NCBI RefSeq assembly: GCF_023015885.1
Contig: NZ_JALKBE010000008.1
Coordinates: 62,001-126,000, forward strand
Length of the DNA stretch: 64,000 bases
Direction: 5' to 3'
DNA from: Aliiroseovarius sp. S1123
Lineage (GTDB): Bacteria > Pseudomonadota > Alphaproteobacteria > Rhodobacterales > Rhodobacteraceae
Positions 43,871-52,261 of this stretch are shown in pieces. Below the pieces are notes generated by a model that saw nothing but the letters and a program-made list of their open reading frames with translations, did not search any database and was not told where the DNA came from. Position 1 is the first letter of the stretch, and every line of letters starts with the position of its first letter. Position numbers and translations under genes: made by a program.

Positions 43871-45222
43871 GAGCGCACCTCAGACTTGCTTGCGGTGTCA
43901 GGGCGGGTTTTGGCTTCAAGCGTTCGCATGACCAGCCAACCGCAAGCCACAAGCCAAAGCGTATTGCTGATCAGGTGGCTTAGCGCCGCGCCATTCACAC
44001 CGAAAGTGACAACGAAAGGATAGATCAACGCGAAGAAAAGTGCCGCCGTTGCCGCGCCGATCAGCATCAGTTCCCGGTCGTGACCGAGGCTGAGAAGGAC
44101 AGGCCCGAGAATGACGCCAGCCAGAAAGAGCGCCACGGCCACGGCCTGAATGGACACGACGGGGGCCGCGGCGACGAAGGCCTCGCCAAAGGCCGCATCC
44201 AGGATGGGGACGATGTAGATCAACGCGGGAATAACGCCTGCCAACAGGATTGCGCAAAAGGCGACGCTGATCCAAAGCGCAGTTTTGCGAATGCGCACGT
44301 AGTCGCCGCTGGCGGCAAGGCGGCTGAACTCGGGGAAAACGGCCTGCTTGATCGGGCGGCCAAGGCGGATTGCGGCGTCTCCGCATTTGCGGGCGATATG
44401 ATAGTGGCCGACAAAGACAGGAGCGACGAGCGCACCAAGGATCACCACGTCCAGCCGCTGTGTGGTCTGGCGCAGGATCACGGCAAGGTTCGAATTCCAC
44501 ATGAACCGCAGGAAGCCTCGGTTTTGACCCAAGGTGGCGATCAGGCTTCCAAATCGAGGCTTCTGTCCGCGTTGCCGCATTTCGCGACGTCCGAAGATGA
44601 AAGCAATCAAACCTTCTGCAAGGCTGAACAGGACGAAGATGACCACGAAATGAACCAATGAGCCGCCCACCAGCCAGGCAATGATGGACAGAAGCAACCG
44701 GAACAGGGCCGTTGCCGCGTCGATCTTGGCTAGCAGGTCAAACCGGTCATAGAGCCTGAGAAGCGCCACACCGGTGGCCCTCAGCGACAGTGCCACCGCA
44801 AGTGCCCCCAGTGACAACAGATGCGCAGCACCGCCATCCAGCCCTATGGATCCAGCGACCAAAGGGGCCAGGAAGAGGATCAGCGCCGCAGCAGCCAGCC
44901 CTCCGATCACGTCAAGCACGATGGACAGACCCACCAGATTTTCAAACCGCGCAGTGTCTTTTTCTTCCAACGCGATGCTGCCGTATTGGATCACCGCTTG
45001 CCACGGTTCAAAATGCACAAGCCGCGCGTTGATCCGGGCAAATGCCTCGATCAAGGCCAGCGCGCCCAACCCCGCAGCCCCCAGTGCCCGTGCCGACACC
45101 GCCAACGAGATCATCCCCAAAATCGCCATCGCAACCTGAGAAGAGAATATCCACTTCAAATTGCGTACAAGGCGTTGGGCGACTTGGTCGTGTGGAAGGA
45201 TCTGACGCAGGCGCTGGATCAT
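43867..45222 (-). CDS. Wzx-type polysaccharide flippase
   Basis: MATE/MOP-superfamily flippase of 451 residues with about 12-14 hydrophobic helices, beginning LKWIFSSQVAMAILGMISLAVSARALGAAGLG, the standard polysaccharide-biosynthesis opening (quoted only in part here: SARALGAAGLGALAL). It exports lipid-linked repeat units across the inner membrane. It overlaps the polymerase gene and the pectate-lyase-like gene by four bases each. Confidence 0.88.
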   Translation of the reverse strand: MIQRLRQILPHDQVAQRLVRNLKWIFSSQVAMAILGMISLAVSARALGAAGLGALALIEAFARINARLVHFEPWQAVIQYGSIALEEKDTARFENLVGLSIVLDVIGGLAAAALILFLAPLVAGSIGLDGGAAHLLSLGALAVALSLRATGVALLRLYDRFDLLAKIDAATALFRLLLSIIAWLVGGSLVHFVVIFVLFSLAEGLIAFIFGRREMRQRGQKPRFGSLIATLGQNRGFLRFMWNSNLAVILRQTTQRLDVVILGALVAPVFVGHYHIARKCGDAAIRLGRPIKQAVFPEFSRLAASGDYVRIRKTALWISVAFCAILLAGVIPALIYIVPILDAAFGEAFVAAAPVVSIQAVAVALFLAGVILGPVLLSLGHDRELMLIGAATAALFFALIYPFVVTFGVNGAALSHLISNTLWLVACGWLVMRTLEAKTRPDTASKSEVRS

Positions 45223-46667
45223 TTAATGTCTCCGGCAAGCAATGCCAGCCAGGTTTCCACATGGCTGAGTGTGCTTCCCGACGGGCGCGCCCACGGATTA
45301 TTTGGCAGGTCGGGGGACAGGCCGGGCGTTGCCGCCTCATAATCATCGGGAAGCCCATCGCGGTCACTATCAACGATACGTGGGGCGCCGGGAAGCGTGG
45401 GCCATCCGCCAACCTGGTCCGGGTTGTCGATCACGCGGCCCAGGCATTTCAGAGTGTCATTGATCACTTGCTTGTCCAGAGCATCCAGATGGACATTGCC
45501 CGGCAACCGGTCACCCACGTGGGTCAGGACTTTCTCAAGCGTGTCTTTCGTTCTGTATATTGGTGCGGAAAAGGGTCCACTTGTCGTCGGAATGCGTCGT
45601 GCTTTGGCGGTTGGGTTCAGAACAGAGAAGGTCCGCGGATTGCACCCGGCAGCCGCGCCGGTTTTGTTTCGGAAAGCCATGATCGACACGCGCGTCGTAC
45701 GTTTCCATTCGAAGACCTGAACGGCTTCGGGTGTCTTGGACTTCGTGCTTGGACCGCTGAGTGCGATATTCCCGCCATAGATGATCGTCACATCGCCCAC
45801 GAGGTCATAGAACTCGCCGAATTGGCTTTTGGGGTTATAAAATACGTTGTTCAACACCTCGATTGGCCCCACATCAGTACCCTTGATGTCGGGCATCCGG
45901 TCACGGTGATGTGCAAAAAGGTTCCGCGCAATCGTGATCCGGCCACAGATGTTGTTTTCCTTCTCGTGCGAGCAGATCAGCGCCCCTTTCGAATGTCGGC
46001 CTTTCGGGTGGGTGCTGTGATCCAAGCTAAGCGCCAGAATGCTGTCGGCCAGCGTGATATTGGCGACCTTCCCGCCGGACACATGGATATTGAACGTCTC
46101 GTCCGTGGCAAACTGCATCGAGAGATTGCCGAGATAGATCTTCTTGGCGTCCTCAAGCGTGATCGCATCCACATTGGCGGACGGTGTGACGCTGGGGCCG
46201 GGGCGGACCTTCAGAAAACGGATCACCACCTCGCGCGAGTTTTTCACGATCAGGGGCGTTTGGATCGAGTTGCGGTTGCGCAGCTGGATCCCCTTTCCCG
46301 GCGCGGTTTGGCCCGCAATGTGTATGTTTGAACCAACGAATATCGGGCTATCGAGCATGATTGTGCCCGAGACCCGGAAAACACAGACCCGCGGCCGCCC
46401 GTCATTCTTGGCGCAGGCACGCAACGTGCCCGTGCCGCTATCCGCAAGCGAAGTCACCTCTACGATGTCGCCGCCCTTCCACGCCAACGCCTTGGCCCCA
46501 AAGCCAAGCGCACCGGGGAACGCGATGTCCTGTGCCAGCGCGGGAACGGTTGCTGTAATAAGTCCCATACTGGCAGCAACAGAGGCAGCGGTCGGGGCAA
46601 ATCGCGGCCGGCACCTCCTGAGGCGATTACGAATAATATCCCTCACCGTAATTATAGTATTGAGCAT
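45219..46667 (-). CDS. Secreted pectate-lyase-like beta-helix protein (PL1-like)
   Basis: Right-handed beta-helix protein of 482 residues from ATG 46667 (ATGs at 46676 and 46706 are alternatives). An unusual basic stretch (RNRLRRCRPRF) precedes a signal-type hydrophobic segment ending VPALAQD. The body resembles family 1 pectate lyases: FPGALGFGAKA, IHIAGQTAPGKGI, NVDAITLEDAKKIYLGN, and the C-terminal DSDRDGLPDDYE calcium-type motif. It may trim or release the polymer during export. It overlaps the 3' end of the wzc-like gene by at least 40 bases and the wzx gene by four. Confidence 0.82.
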   Translation of the reverse strand: MLNTIITVRDIIRNRLRRCRPRFAPTAASVAASMGLITATVPALAQDIAFPGALGFGAKALAWKGGDIVEVTSLADSGTGTLRACAKNDGRPRVCVFRVSGTIMLDSPIFVGSNIHIAGQTAPGKGIQLRNRNSIQTPLIVKNSREVVIRFLKVRPGPSVTPSANVDAITLEDAKKIYLGNLSMQFATDETFNIHVSGGKVANITLADSILALSLDHSTHPKGRHSKGALICSHEKENNICGRITIARNLFAHHRDRMPDIKGTDVGPIEVLNNVFYNPKSQFGEFYDLVGDVTIIYGGNIALSGPSTKSKTPEAVQVFEWKRTTRVSIMAFRNKTGAAAGCNPRTFSVLNPTAKARRIPTTSGPFSAPIYRTKDTLEKVLTHVGDRLPGNVHLDALDKQVINDTLKCLGRVIDNPDQVGGWPTLPGAPRIVDSDRDGLPDDYEAATPGLSPDLPNNPWARPSGSTLSHVETWLALLAGDIK

Positions 46668-48489
46668 AACCACCATATCCCAATCTTTGATGTCTGCGCG
46701 TATCAACGTCGTTGATCAGGGTTGCCGTGATCGGCAGACCATCTCGTTTCAGCCGTTCAACGGAATCCACCAGAACGTTTTCTGGCGTGCGTCCCCAACG
46801 AACCACTTGCCAGATTTCATCCGCCAGCACGCCGATGCGGACGGTGTCGTCCACGACCAGCACGGGCGGCGTATCAACAATCACAAGATCATATTTTTCC
46901 CGCAGCTCGGTTCTGAGGGTCGCCAATTGCTGGCGCTGCGCTTTCAGATTGGATCCGCTGCGCGCATCCACCGAGAGAAAGTCCAAGCCCTCGACGGTTT
47001 TGCCACCCAGCGAGACAGGGCCGGGGACAACTTTGCCCGACAGGACGTCCGCTAGTTTTGCAGGCTTGGTATTCGCTTCAAGCAACTTCGACGCCGCCTC
47101 GCGGTGACTGTCCATGTCGATGATCAAGGTGCTCAGCCCATCCAGTGCGGCCGACACGCCAAGTGCCACAGTGACTGTGGACTTGCCCTCATGGGGCAGG
47201 CCGGATGTGATCATGACCACCCAGCCTTCGTTACTGTCGTCAAACCACAGCCCGGTTGCGCCGCGAACCGCTTGTGCGAACATTGTATGGGGCTTGGCGA
47301 TAAGGTATTTGGCGACGCCTTCGCGGCGCATCGCGCCTGCGTCGCGTCCAATCCGGGGCAGGAAGCCCGCATTCGGCAGGCCGGAAATCCGCATGGTCTG
47401 CGTTTCATTCCACAGCCGTCGGTTCATCAGGTCCAGAATAAGTGCGACGACAAAGGCCAAGACCAGCCCACCGACCGCGGCAACCACAAGCGAGGCCTTC
47501 ATATTCGGCCACGAGGCCGCAACCGGGGGACGGGCGACCGAGACTTGCCGCGCGCCCTGCGAGACCAGATTGATCTGGGTCTCAAGCTCGTTCAGTTTTT
47601 CGATGGCGGTCTGATAGCGCAGGCGCTGCACTTCCAGCAGACGTTCGCGGCGCATCTGTTCAAGCTCGGCGCGGGTGCGTTCTTGAAGCTCGATCTCGAC
47701 CTTCGTAAGCTCACTTTGAAGCCGCTCGGCGTCTTGACTTGCATCCGCGGTCTTCAGGAATGTCGTGAGATACTGCACTTGCGATCGCAGCCGGTCTGGA
47801 AGCTGGTCGTCATCCAACTTGTTCTCTCGAATGAAGTTGGCCAGCTCGACTTCGGCCAGCGTCAGTTCTTCTCCCAAGGTTTCGACGCGTTCGCGCAGGA
47901 AGACGATCGAGCTTGAGACGCTGGCACGTTGGTCGGCCAGACTGTTTTCGATGTAAACTGCAGGGATGGCGTTGGCGATATCGGCGGCAAGGCGTGCTGA
48001 ATTTGCCGTAGAAATAATGTCGATGGCCAAGCTTTCGCCCGAGCGGAAGACGCCATAAGCCCCTTGGATCTTGTCGAGCACCTGCTCTTGATGCAACGCC
48101 GGGTCGACAGGCTGCCCGTCCGAGGTCAGAGACACGAATTTCGGATTGTCATAAAGGCCAAGATACACTGCCAACTGATCGGCAAAGGCACGTGATTTCA
48201 GGACGTCCATTTCGGTTTCGATGACCGCGCGCGACAGTTCGAAGCTTTCCAGCTGCGTGTCTGCTTGGCGCACGCGCGTATCAAGCCCTGTCAGAACCAG
48301 CGTCGCCCGCGCCGTAAAGCGTTCCTCAAGCCGGTCGACCACAAAGTATGTGGCGGCAATCACCGCAACGACAATCAGGATAATCAGGCGCAGATGCCGT
48401 CGCAGGATCAGCCAAAATCCATCTAGCCCAATACGATCAAAATCGTTCGAACCGCTGTCCTCGCCACCGATTTGCGCGTCGATCTTCAT
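46627..48489 (-). CDS. Polysaccharide co-polymerase with tyrosine autokinase (Wzc/ExoP-like)
   Basis: Inner-membrane chain-length regulator of 620 residues. Two helices (about 30-50 and 330-350) bound a periplasmic Wzz domain with coiled coil. The cytoplasmic BY-kinase domain has Walker A GLPHEGKST (near 425), Walker A' LIIDMDSHR and Walker B DLVIVDTPPVL. The tail GYGGYAQYYNYGEGYY is the tyrosine cluster that is autophosphorylated. No cognate Wzb phosphatase is seen in the window. It is first in the export operon, with an inverted repeat just upstream of its start. Confidence 0.94.
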   Translation of the reverse strand: MKIDAQIGGEDSGSNDFDRIGLDGFWLILRRHLRLIILIVVAVIAATYFVVDRLEERFTARATLVLTGLDTRVRQADTQLESFELSRAVIETEMDVLKSRAFADQLAVYLGLYDNPKFVSLTSDGQPVDPALHQEQVLDKIQGAYGVFRSGESLAIDIISTANSARLAADIANAIPAVYIENSLADQRASVSSSIVFLRERVETLGEELTLAEVELANFIRENKLDDDQLPDRLRSQVQYLTTFLKTADASQDAERLQSELTKVEIELQERTRAELEQMRRERLLEVQRLRYQTAIEKLNELETQINLVSQGARQVSVARPPVAASWPNMKASLVVAAVGGLVLAFVVALILDLMNRRLWNETQTMRISGLPNAGFLPRIGRDAGAMRREGVAKYLIAKPHTMFAQAVRGATGLWFDDSNEGWVVMITSGLPHEGKSTVTVALGVSAALDGLSTLIIDMDSHREAASKLLEANTKPAKLADVLSGKVVPGPVSLGGKTVEGLDFLSVDARSGSNLKAQRQQLATLRTELREKYDLVIVDTPPVLVVDDTVRIGVLADEIWQVVRWGRTPENVLVDSVERLKRDGLPITATLINDVDTRRHQRLGYGGYAQYYNYGEGYYS

Positions 48490-48499
48490 GAATCAATCT

Positions 48500-48529
48500 C
48501 CATTCGGGTCACGATCTGTTTCCGAATGG
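48500..48529 (-). promoter_or_regulatory. Inverted repeat at the wzc-like gene start
   Basis: CCATTCGG (48500-48507) and CCGAATGG (48522-48529) are perfect eight-base arms 14 bases apart, 11 bases upstream of the wzc-like ATG. One arm abuts the GGAG ribosome site, so a hairpin or a bound protein could control translation or transcription of the export operon. Confidence 0.4.
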
Positions 48530-48674
48530 CGAAAACACGATGACGACGTTCACCAGAAACGCGCCACATAACCCCTATCAACTTCTTTTCCCGCCGTCCG
48601 GCGGGCCACCCAAATTCGTCCAGTTCCTAACTTTCCCCAAGGAGCGGGACGCCGTTAAAATCATGTCTCTGCGT

Positions 48675-49814
48675 CTAAAATTTCACAGAGCGTGCGCGGT
48701 CATAAGCCGCATAATGACGATCGACATAGATCGCTGTCGAAAAATTCTTTGTCACGCGTTCCCGCGCTAGTTTCCCCAAGGTTGCCCTAGCCACAGGGCC
48801 TTCGTCAATGAGTTCTGCAACCGCAAGTGCTTGTTTTTCTGGCTGTGCGGGCGGAACAACGCGCCCTGTGTCACCCACAAGCATGGCGCAATCGCCGACA
48901 TCCGTGACCACGCAAGGAACCTCGGCAGCCATGGCTTCGGATACCGCAAGGGGAAAGGCTTCGCCCCAGGCCGAGGACAACAGGAAGATGTCAAAACCGG
49001 GCACAATGCGGTGAATGTCGGGGCGCGTCTCGATGATGCTGACCCGGTCCGAAATGCCCAGATCCTGTGCGGCTTGGTCGGCTAAACTGCCGTGGTGGCC
49101 TTCGCCCACCAGTACCGCATGCACGTCATGGCCCATCTCGGCCAGCTGCGCCGTGGCCTTCACCATGGCAACGTGATCTTTCATCGGATGATTGCGCGCG
49201 ACGTTCCCGATGATCAGGCGCCCTTCGGGAATGCCTGCGATTTCGGATAGGCGCGCACGGGCGTCGGGGTCGGGTTTGAACACCTCTGTATCGACGGCAT
49301 TTGCAATCAGCTCGACCCGGTCGGGGCAGAATCCGATGGCCTCGTGCTGTTGTTGCGAGACGCCCGAGCAATAGGTGATCAACTCGATTTTCCGCGACAG
49401 TGCGGCCATCATTCGGACAACCATTTGGGTCGACCGTTTCTCGTTCTTGATGTCTTGAAGCGAATGATGCACTGCCCAGACTTGCGTGGCTCGCTGGCGC
49501 TTGGGCAGCAATTTCAGCCCGGCCCAAGCCGCAAGACAACCATGATACATCCAGCCATGCACCACATCCGGGCGCGCGTCACGTAGCATGCGCCGCAGAC
49601 GCCACAGCGCACCAAGAGTGATCCTTCCCGGACGTAGCCCAAGATCGGTCACCTCAACCCCCAAGTCCTCGATCTGCGACGCGACCGAACCGGGGGGCAC
49701 CAACGATATCACGGAATGCGACTGCGCATCATCTTTCAAAGCAGATAAATATCTTTGCAACATAATTTGAGCGCCGCCGACATCCGTGGTTGTGACGACA
49801 TGAATAACTTTCAT
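48675..49814 (-). CDS. Family 4 glycosyltransferase
   Basis: GT-B glycosyltransferase of 379 residues from ATG 49814 (a longer frame is unsupported). Begins KVIHVVTTTDVGGAQIMLQR; donor site SSAWGEAFPLAVSEAMAAEVPCVV. It is transcribed divergently from the PglC-like gene across 200 bases and lies upstream of the wzc-like gene with a 185-base gap, so it may have its own transcript. Sugar specificity unknown. Confidence 0.87.
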   Translation of the reverse strand: MKVIHVVTTTDVGGAQIMLQRYLSALKDDAQSHSVISLVPPGSVASQIEDLGVEVTDLGLRPGRITLGALWRLRRMLRDARPDVVHGWMYHGCLAAWAGLKLLPKRQRATQVWAVHHSLQDIKNEKRSTQMVVRMMAALSRKIELITYCSGVSQQQHEAIGFCPDRVELIANAVDTEVFKPDPDARARLSEIAGIPEGRLIIGNVARNHPMKDHVAMVKATAQLAEMGHDVHAVLVGEGHHGSLADQAAQDLGISDRVSIIETRPDIHRIVPGFDIFLLSSAWGEAFPLAVSEAMAAEVPCVVTDVGDCAMLVGDTGRVVPPAQPEKQALAVAELIDEGPVARATLGKLARERVTKNFSTAIYVDRHYAAYDRARSVKF

Positions 49815-50014
49815 GGGGCAAGCTTGCATGGAATCTGAATGTCTGGCAAGCTTCATTCATTACGTATGTGCATGTTGGGGCGGGATTTTCTGGTTCAAAG
49901 CCGTTTTGGTGTCGCGTTGGGTATTTTGTTCCAACAGGGATGCGACCGCGGTGCTTCGGTGTGCTCTGACAACTTCTTTTCGCCTGTTTCAGGCCCTTGA
50001 TTGCTGGACACTTA

Positions 50015-50623
50015 ATGAATCGATTGCTCGAGATTTTGATCTGCCTGTGCATGTTGGTGGTTGCCGTGCCCCTCTGCGCGGTGACCTATCTGATCGTCGT
50101 CAAGGCCCTCGGCCATCCGGTGATGTTTCGCCAGACACGGGCGGGGAAGGGCGGTGTGCCTTTCGACGTGATCAAGTTTCGAACCCTCACGGATGACCGC
50201 GACGAACATGGCATTTGGTTGCCGGATGAAGAGCGTCTGACCCCCGCCGGGAAATTCCTGCGCCGCACGCGGTTTGACGAGCTTCCGCAGCTATTCATCA
50301 TTTTGGCGGGCCGCATGGCACTGGTCGGCCCCCGTCCGCTGATGGGCGAGACAATCGACGGGTTCGGTGCGGATGGGATCAAGCGCGGGTCGGTCCGACC
50401 GGGCCTGACCGGATGGTCTCAGGTCAGCGGAAATACTGCGCTGAACGATGACGAGAAGCTGACGCTGGATCTGTGGTATGTGGCCCATCGCACGACCGCG
50501 TTAGATTTTCGTATTCTGGTCGAGACGATCGGTGTTGCCCTGTTCGGAGAGCATCGGCGCGAAGATCGGATCGCGGCGGCAGAGCATTGGGGAAGCACAT
50601 TAAACGCGCAGGCCCAAGCATGA
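50015..50623 (+). CDS. PglC-like monotopic phosphoglycosyltransferase
   Basis: Starts lipid-linked assembly by moving a phospho-sugar from a UDP-sugar to undecaprenyl phosphate. The 202-residue protein is the small form: a reentrant hydrophobic helix (about 5-30), then KFRTL (54-58), the catalytic D88-E89 in RFDELPQL, and VGPRPLM. Small PglC-type enzymes commonly use UDP-diNAc-bacillosamine or related amino sugars, which matches the dehydratase and aminotransferase here. I chose ATG 50015 over TTG 49997. It overlaps the formyltransferase-like gene by four bases (ATGA). Confidence 0.9.
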   Translation: MNRLLEILICLCMLVVAVPLCAVTYLIVVKALGHPVMFRQTRAGKGGVPFDVIKFRTLTDDRDEHGIWLPDEERLTPAGKFLRRTRFDELPQLFIILAGRMALVGPRPLMGETIDGFGADGIKRGSVRPGLTGWSQVSGNTALNDDEKLTLDLWYVAHRTTALDFRILVETIGVALFGEHRREDRIAAAEHWGSTLNAQAQA

Positions 50624-51549
50624 CGTCCGGCATGAAGATTGTTTTGGTCGGCGCGGTGGAAAGCACCCAGATTGCCCTGAATGCGCTTTGTACCTCGGGC
50701 CACGCGCCCGCAATGGTCGTGACCTTGCCGCCCGAGCTTGCGCATCGCCATTCGGATTTTGTCGACGTGGCGCCGCTGGCGCAGGAATATGGCTGCGCCC
50801 TGCATCTGACTGGCAAAAGTGACAGCGCAGAAACGATCTCCGCCATCCGTGCGCTCGACCCGGATTTGGTGCTGGTGATCGGCTGGTCTCAGCTGTGCGG
50901 AGCCGAGTTTCGCGCGGTGCCAAAGCTGGGATGCATCGGATTTCACCCCTCGGACCTACCCAAATTGCGGGGGCGGGCGGTTTTGCCGTGGACGATTCTC
51001 TTGAGGGAACGGGTTATCGGCACCTCGCTTTTTTGGCTTGGCGAGGGCGCAGATACCGGCCCCATCGCCGCGAAATCACGGTTCGAGGTCGACCCCGAGA
51101 CGATCACCGCGCGGGAACTTTATGACCGCCATATGGAGGCGCTCGCTGACATGTTGCCCCCGCTGATGGAGCGCATCGCGTCAGGCGACGTTCCCCGCGT
51201 TCCGCAGGACGAGGCTGGGGCCAGCCTATGTGCCTTGCGTCGGCCCGAGGATGGATTGATCGACTGGACCACCCCCGCCGCCGACATTCACCGCCTGATC
51301 CGCGCAGCGGGCCCCCCTTATCCCGGCGCGTTCACCCATGCGGCGGATGGGACCAAGCTGGTGTTGACGGCTGTCCGCCACACACCGCGCGCGGGCTACT
51401 ATATCGGTCTGCCCGGGCAGGTGCAGGACATCGATGGGCGAACCTTTACGGTCGCATGCGGTGACGGAAACTGCATTGATATTCTTGATTGGCAGGGGGC
51501 GGAGGCGCCTCCGAAATTACATAGTAAACTTGGAAAGATGACGACATGA
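50620..51549 (+). CDS. Formyltransferase-like protein with altered active site
   Basis: Formyl_trans_N fold of 309 residues with an FMT-like C-terminal domain (DWTTPAADIHRLIRA). It probably uses N10-formyl-tetrahydrofolate to formylate an amino sugar. The catalytic H109 (FHPSDLP) and D145 (GADTGP) are present, but the asparagine that should lie two residues before the histidine is glycine 107 (CIGFHP). I recall polysaccharide-locus relatives with this same change and the following GRA(x)PW pattern. It overlaps the PIG-L gene by four bases. An N-terminal longer frame is spurious. Confidence 0.8.
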   Translation: MTSGMKIVLVGAVESTQIALNALCTSGHAPAMVVTLPPELAHRHSDFVDVAPLAQEYGCALHLTGKSDSAETISAIRALDPDLVLVIGWSQLCGAEFRAVPKLGCIGFHPSDLPKLRGRAVLPWTILLRERVIGTSLFWLGEGADTGPIAAKSRFEVDPETITARELYDRHMEALADMLPPLMERIASGDVPRVPQDEAGASLCALRRPEDGLIDWTTPAADIHRLIRAAGPPYPGAFTHAADGTKLVLTAVRHTPRAGYYIGLPGQVQDIDGRTFTVACGDGNCIDILDWQGAEAPPKLHSKLGKMTT

Positions 51550-52250
51550 GCACGCTTGCCTCGACCGCATTTGGCGGCGATCCCAAAGCACCGGTCCTAG
51601 TGATTGCCCCCCATCCTGATGACGAGGTGCTGGGCGTCGGCGGCACCATCGCGCGGCTGGCCGACGAGGGACGCGAGGTGCATGTGGCGGTGGTCACCAA
51701 AGGGGGGCTGCCGCTCTTTACCGAAGACATGACCGCCCGCGTCCGGGCCGAGGCCCGCGCCGCCCATGATCATCTGGGTGTGGCCAAGACCCATTGGCTG
51801 GATTTCCCCGCTGCCGAACTGGCCGAGCATCCGCATGGCGGGTTGAACGCTGGCCTTGGCAAGCTGGTGCGAGATCTGGCGCCTGGGCTGATTTTCGTCA
51901 CTCATCCCGGCGACATTCACATGGACCACCAGCTGTCGTTCCTGTCGACGCTGGTCGCCAGCCGACCGCATCAGCAGGATTATCCGACCACGATTTTGGC
52001 CTATGAGACGCTGTCGGAAACCAACTGGAATGCGCCCTATCTGACGCCCGCTTTCGTGCCGAACGTGTTCATCGACGTCACGGAAACGCTCGAGCGCAAG
52101 CTGGAGGCGTTCCAGATGTTTGCGAGCCAGGTGAAAGAGCCGCCGCATGAGCGATCCGTCAACGCCTTGCGCGCTTTGGCGACCTTGCGCGGGGCCACGG
52201 TGCATCGCCACGCGGCCGAGGGTTTTGTCCTTGTGCGCAGCGTGATCTGA
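51546..52250 (+). CDS. PIG-L/LmbE family deacetylase
   Basis: Zinc-dependent N-deacetylase of 234 residues. The PHPDDE motif is at 22-27 and the second metal site in HPGDIHMDHQ near 122-131. Such enzymes remove N-acetyl groups from GlcNAc-type sugars, lipid- or nucleotide-linked. Sitting between a formyltransferase-like gene (four-base overlap) and an aminotransferase gene (11 bases), it may free an amine that is then re-acylated, for example by formyl transfer. Confidence 0.88.
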   Translation: MSTLASTAFGGDPKAPVLVIAPHPDDEVLGVGGTIARLADEGREVHVAVVTKGGLPLFTEDMTARVRAEARAAHDHLGVAKTHWLDFPAAELAEHPHGGLNAGLGKLVRDLAPGLIFVTHPGDIHMDHQLSFLSTLVASRPHQQDYPTTILAYETLSETNWNAPYLTPAFVPNVFIDVTETLERKLEAFQMFASQVKEPPHERSVNALRALATLRGATVHRHAAEGFVLVRSVI

Positions 52251-52261
52251 GGGAGACACCC

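Noticed and set aside
48590-48605. CCCGCCG-TC-CGGCGGG palindrome as a terminator
   Set aside because: The loop is only two bases and neither side has a downstream T-run in the right direction.
50473-51549. Longer formyltransferase frame from 50473
   Set aside because: It overlaps the PglC-like gene in another frame. The ATG at 50620 gives a standard ATGA overlap and a correct fold start.
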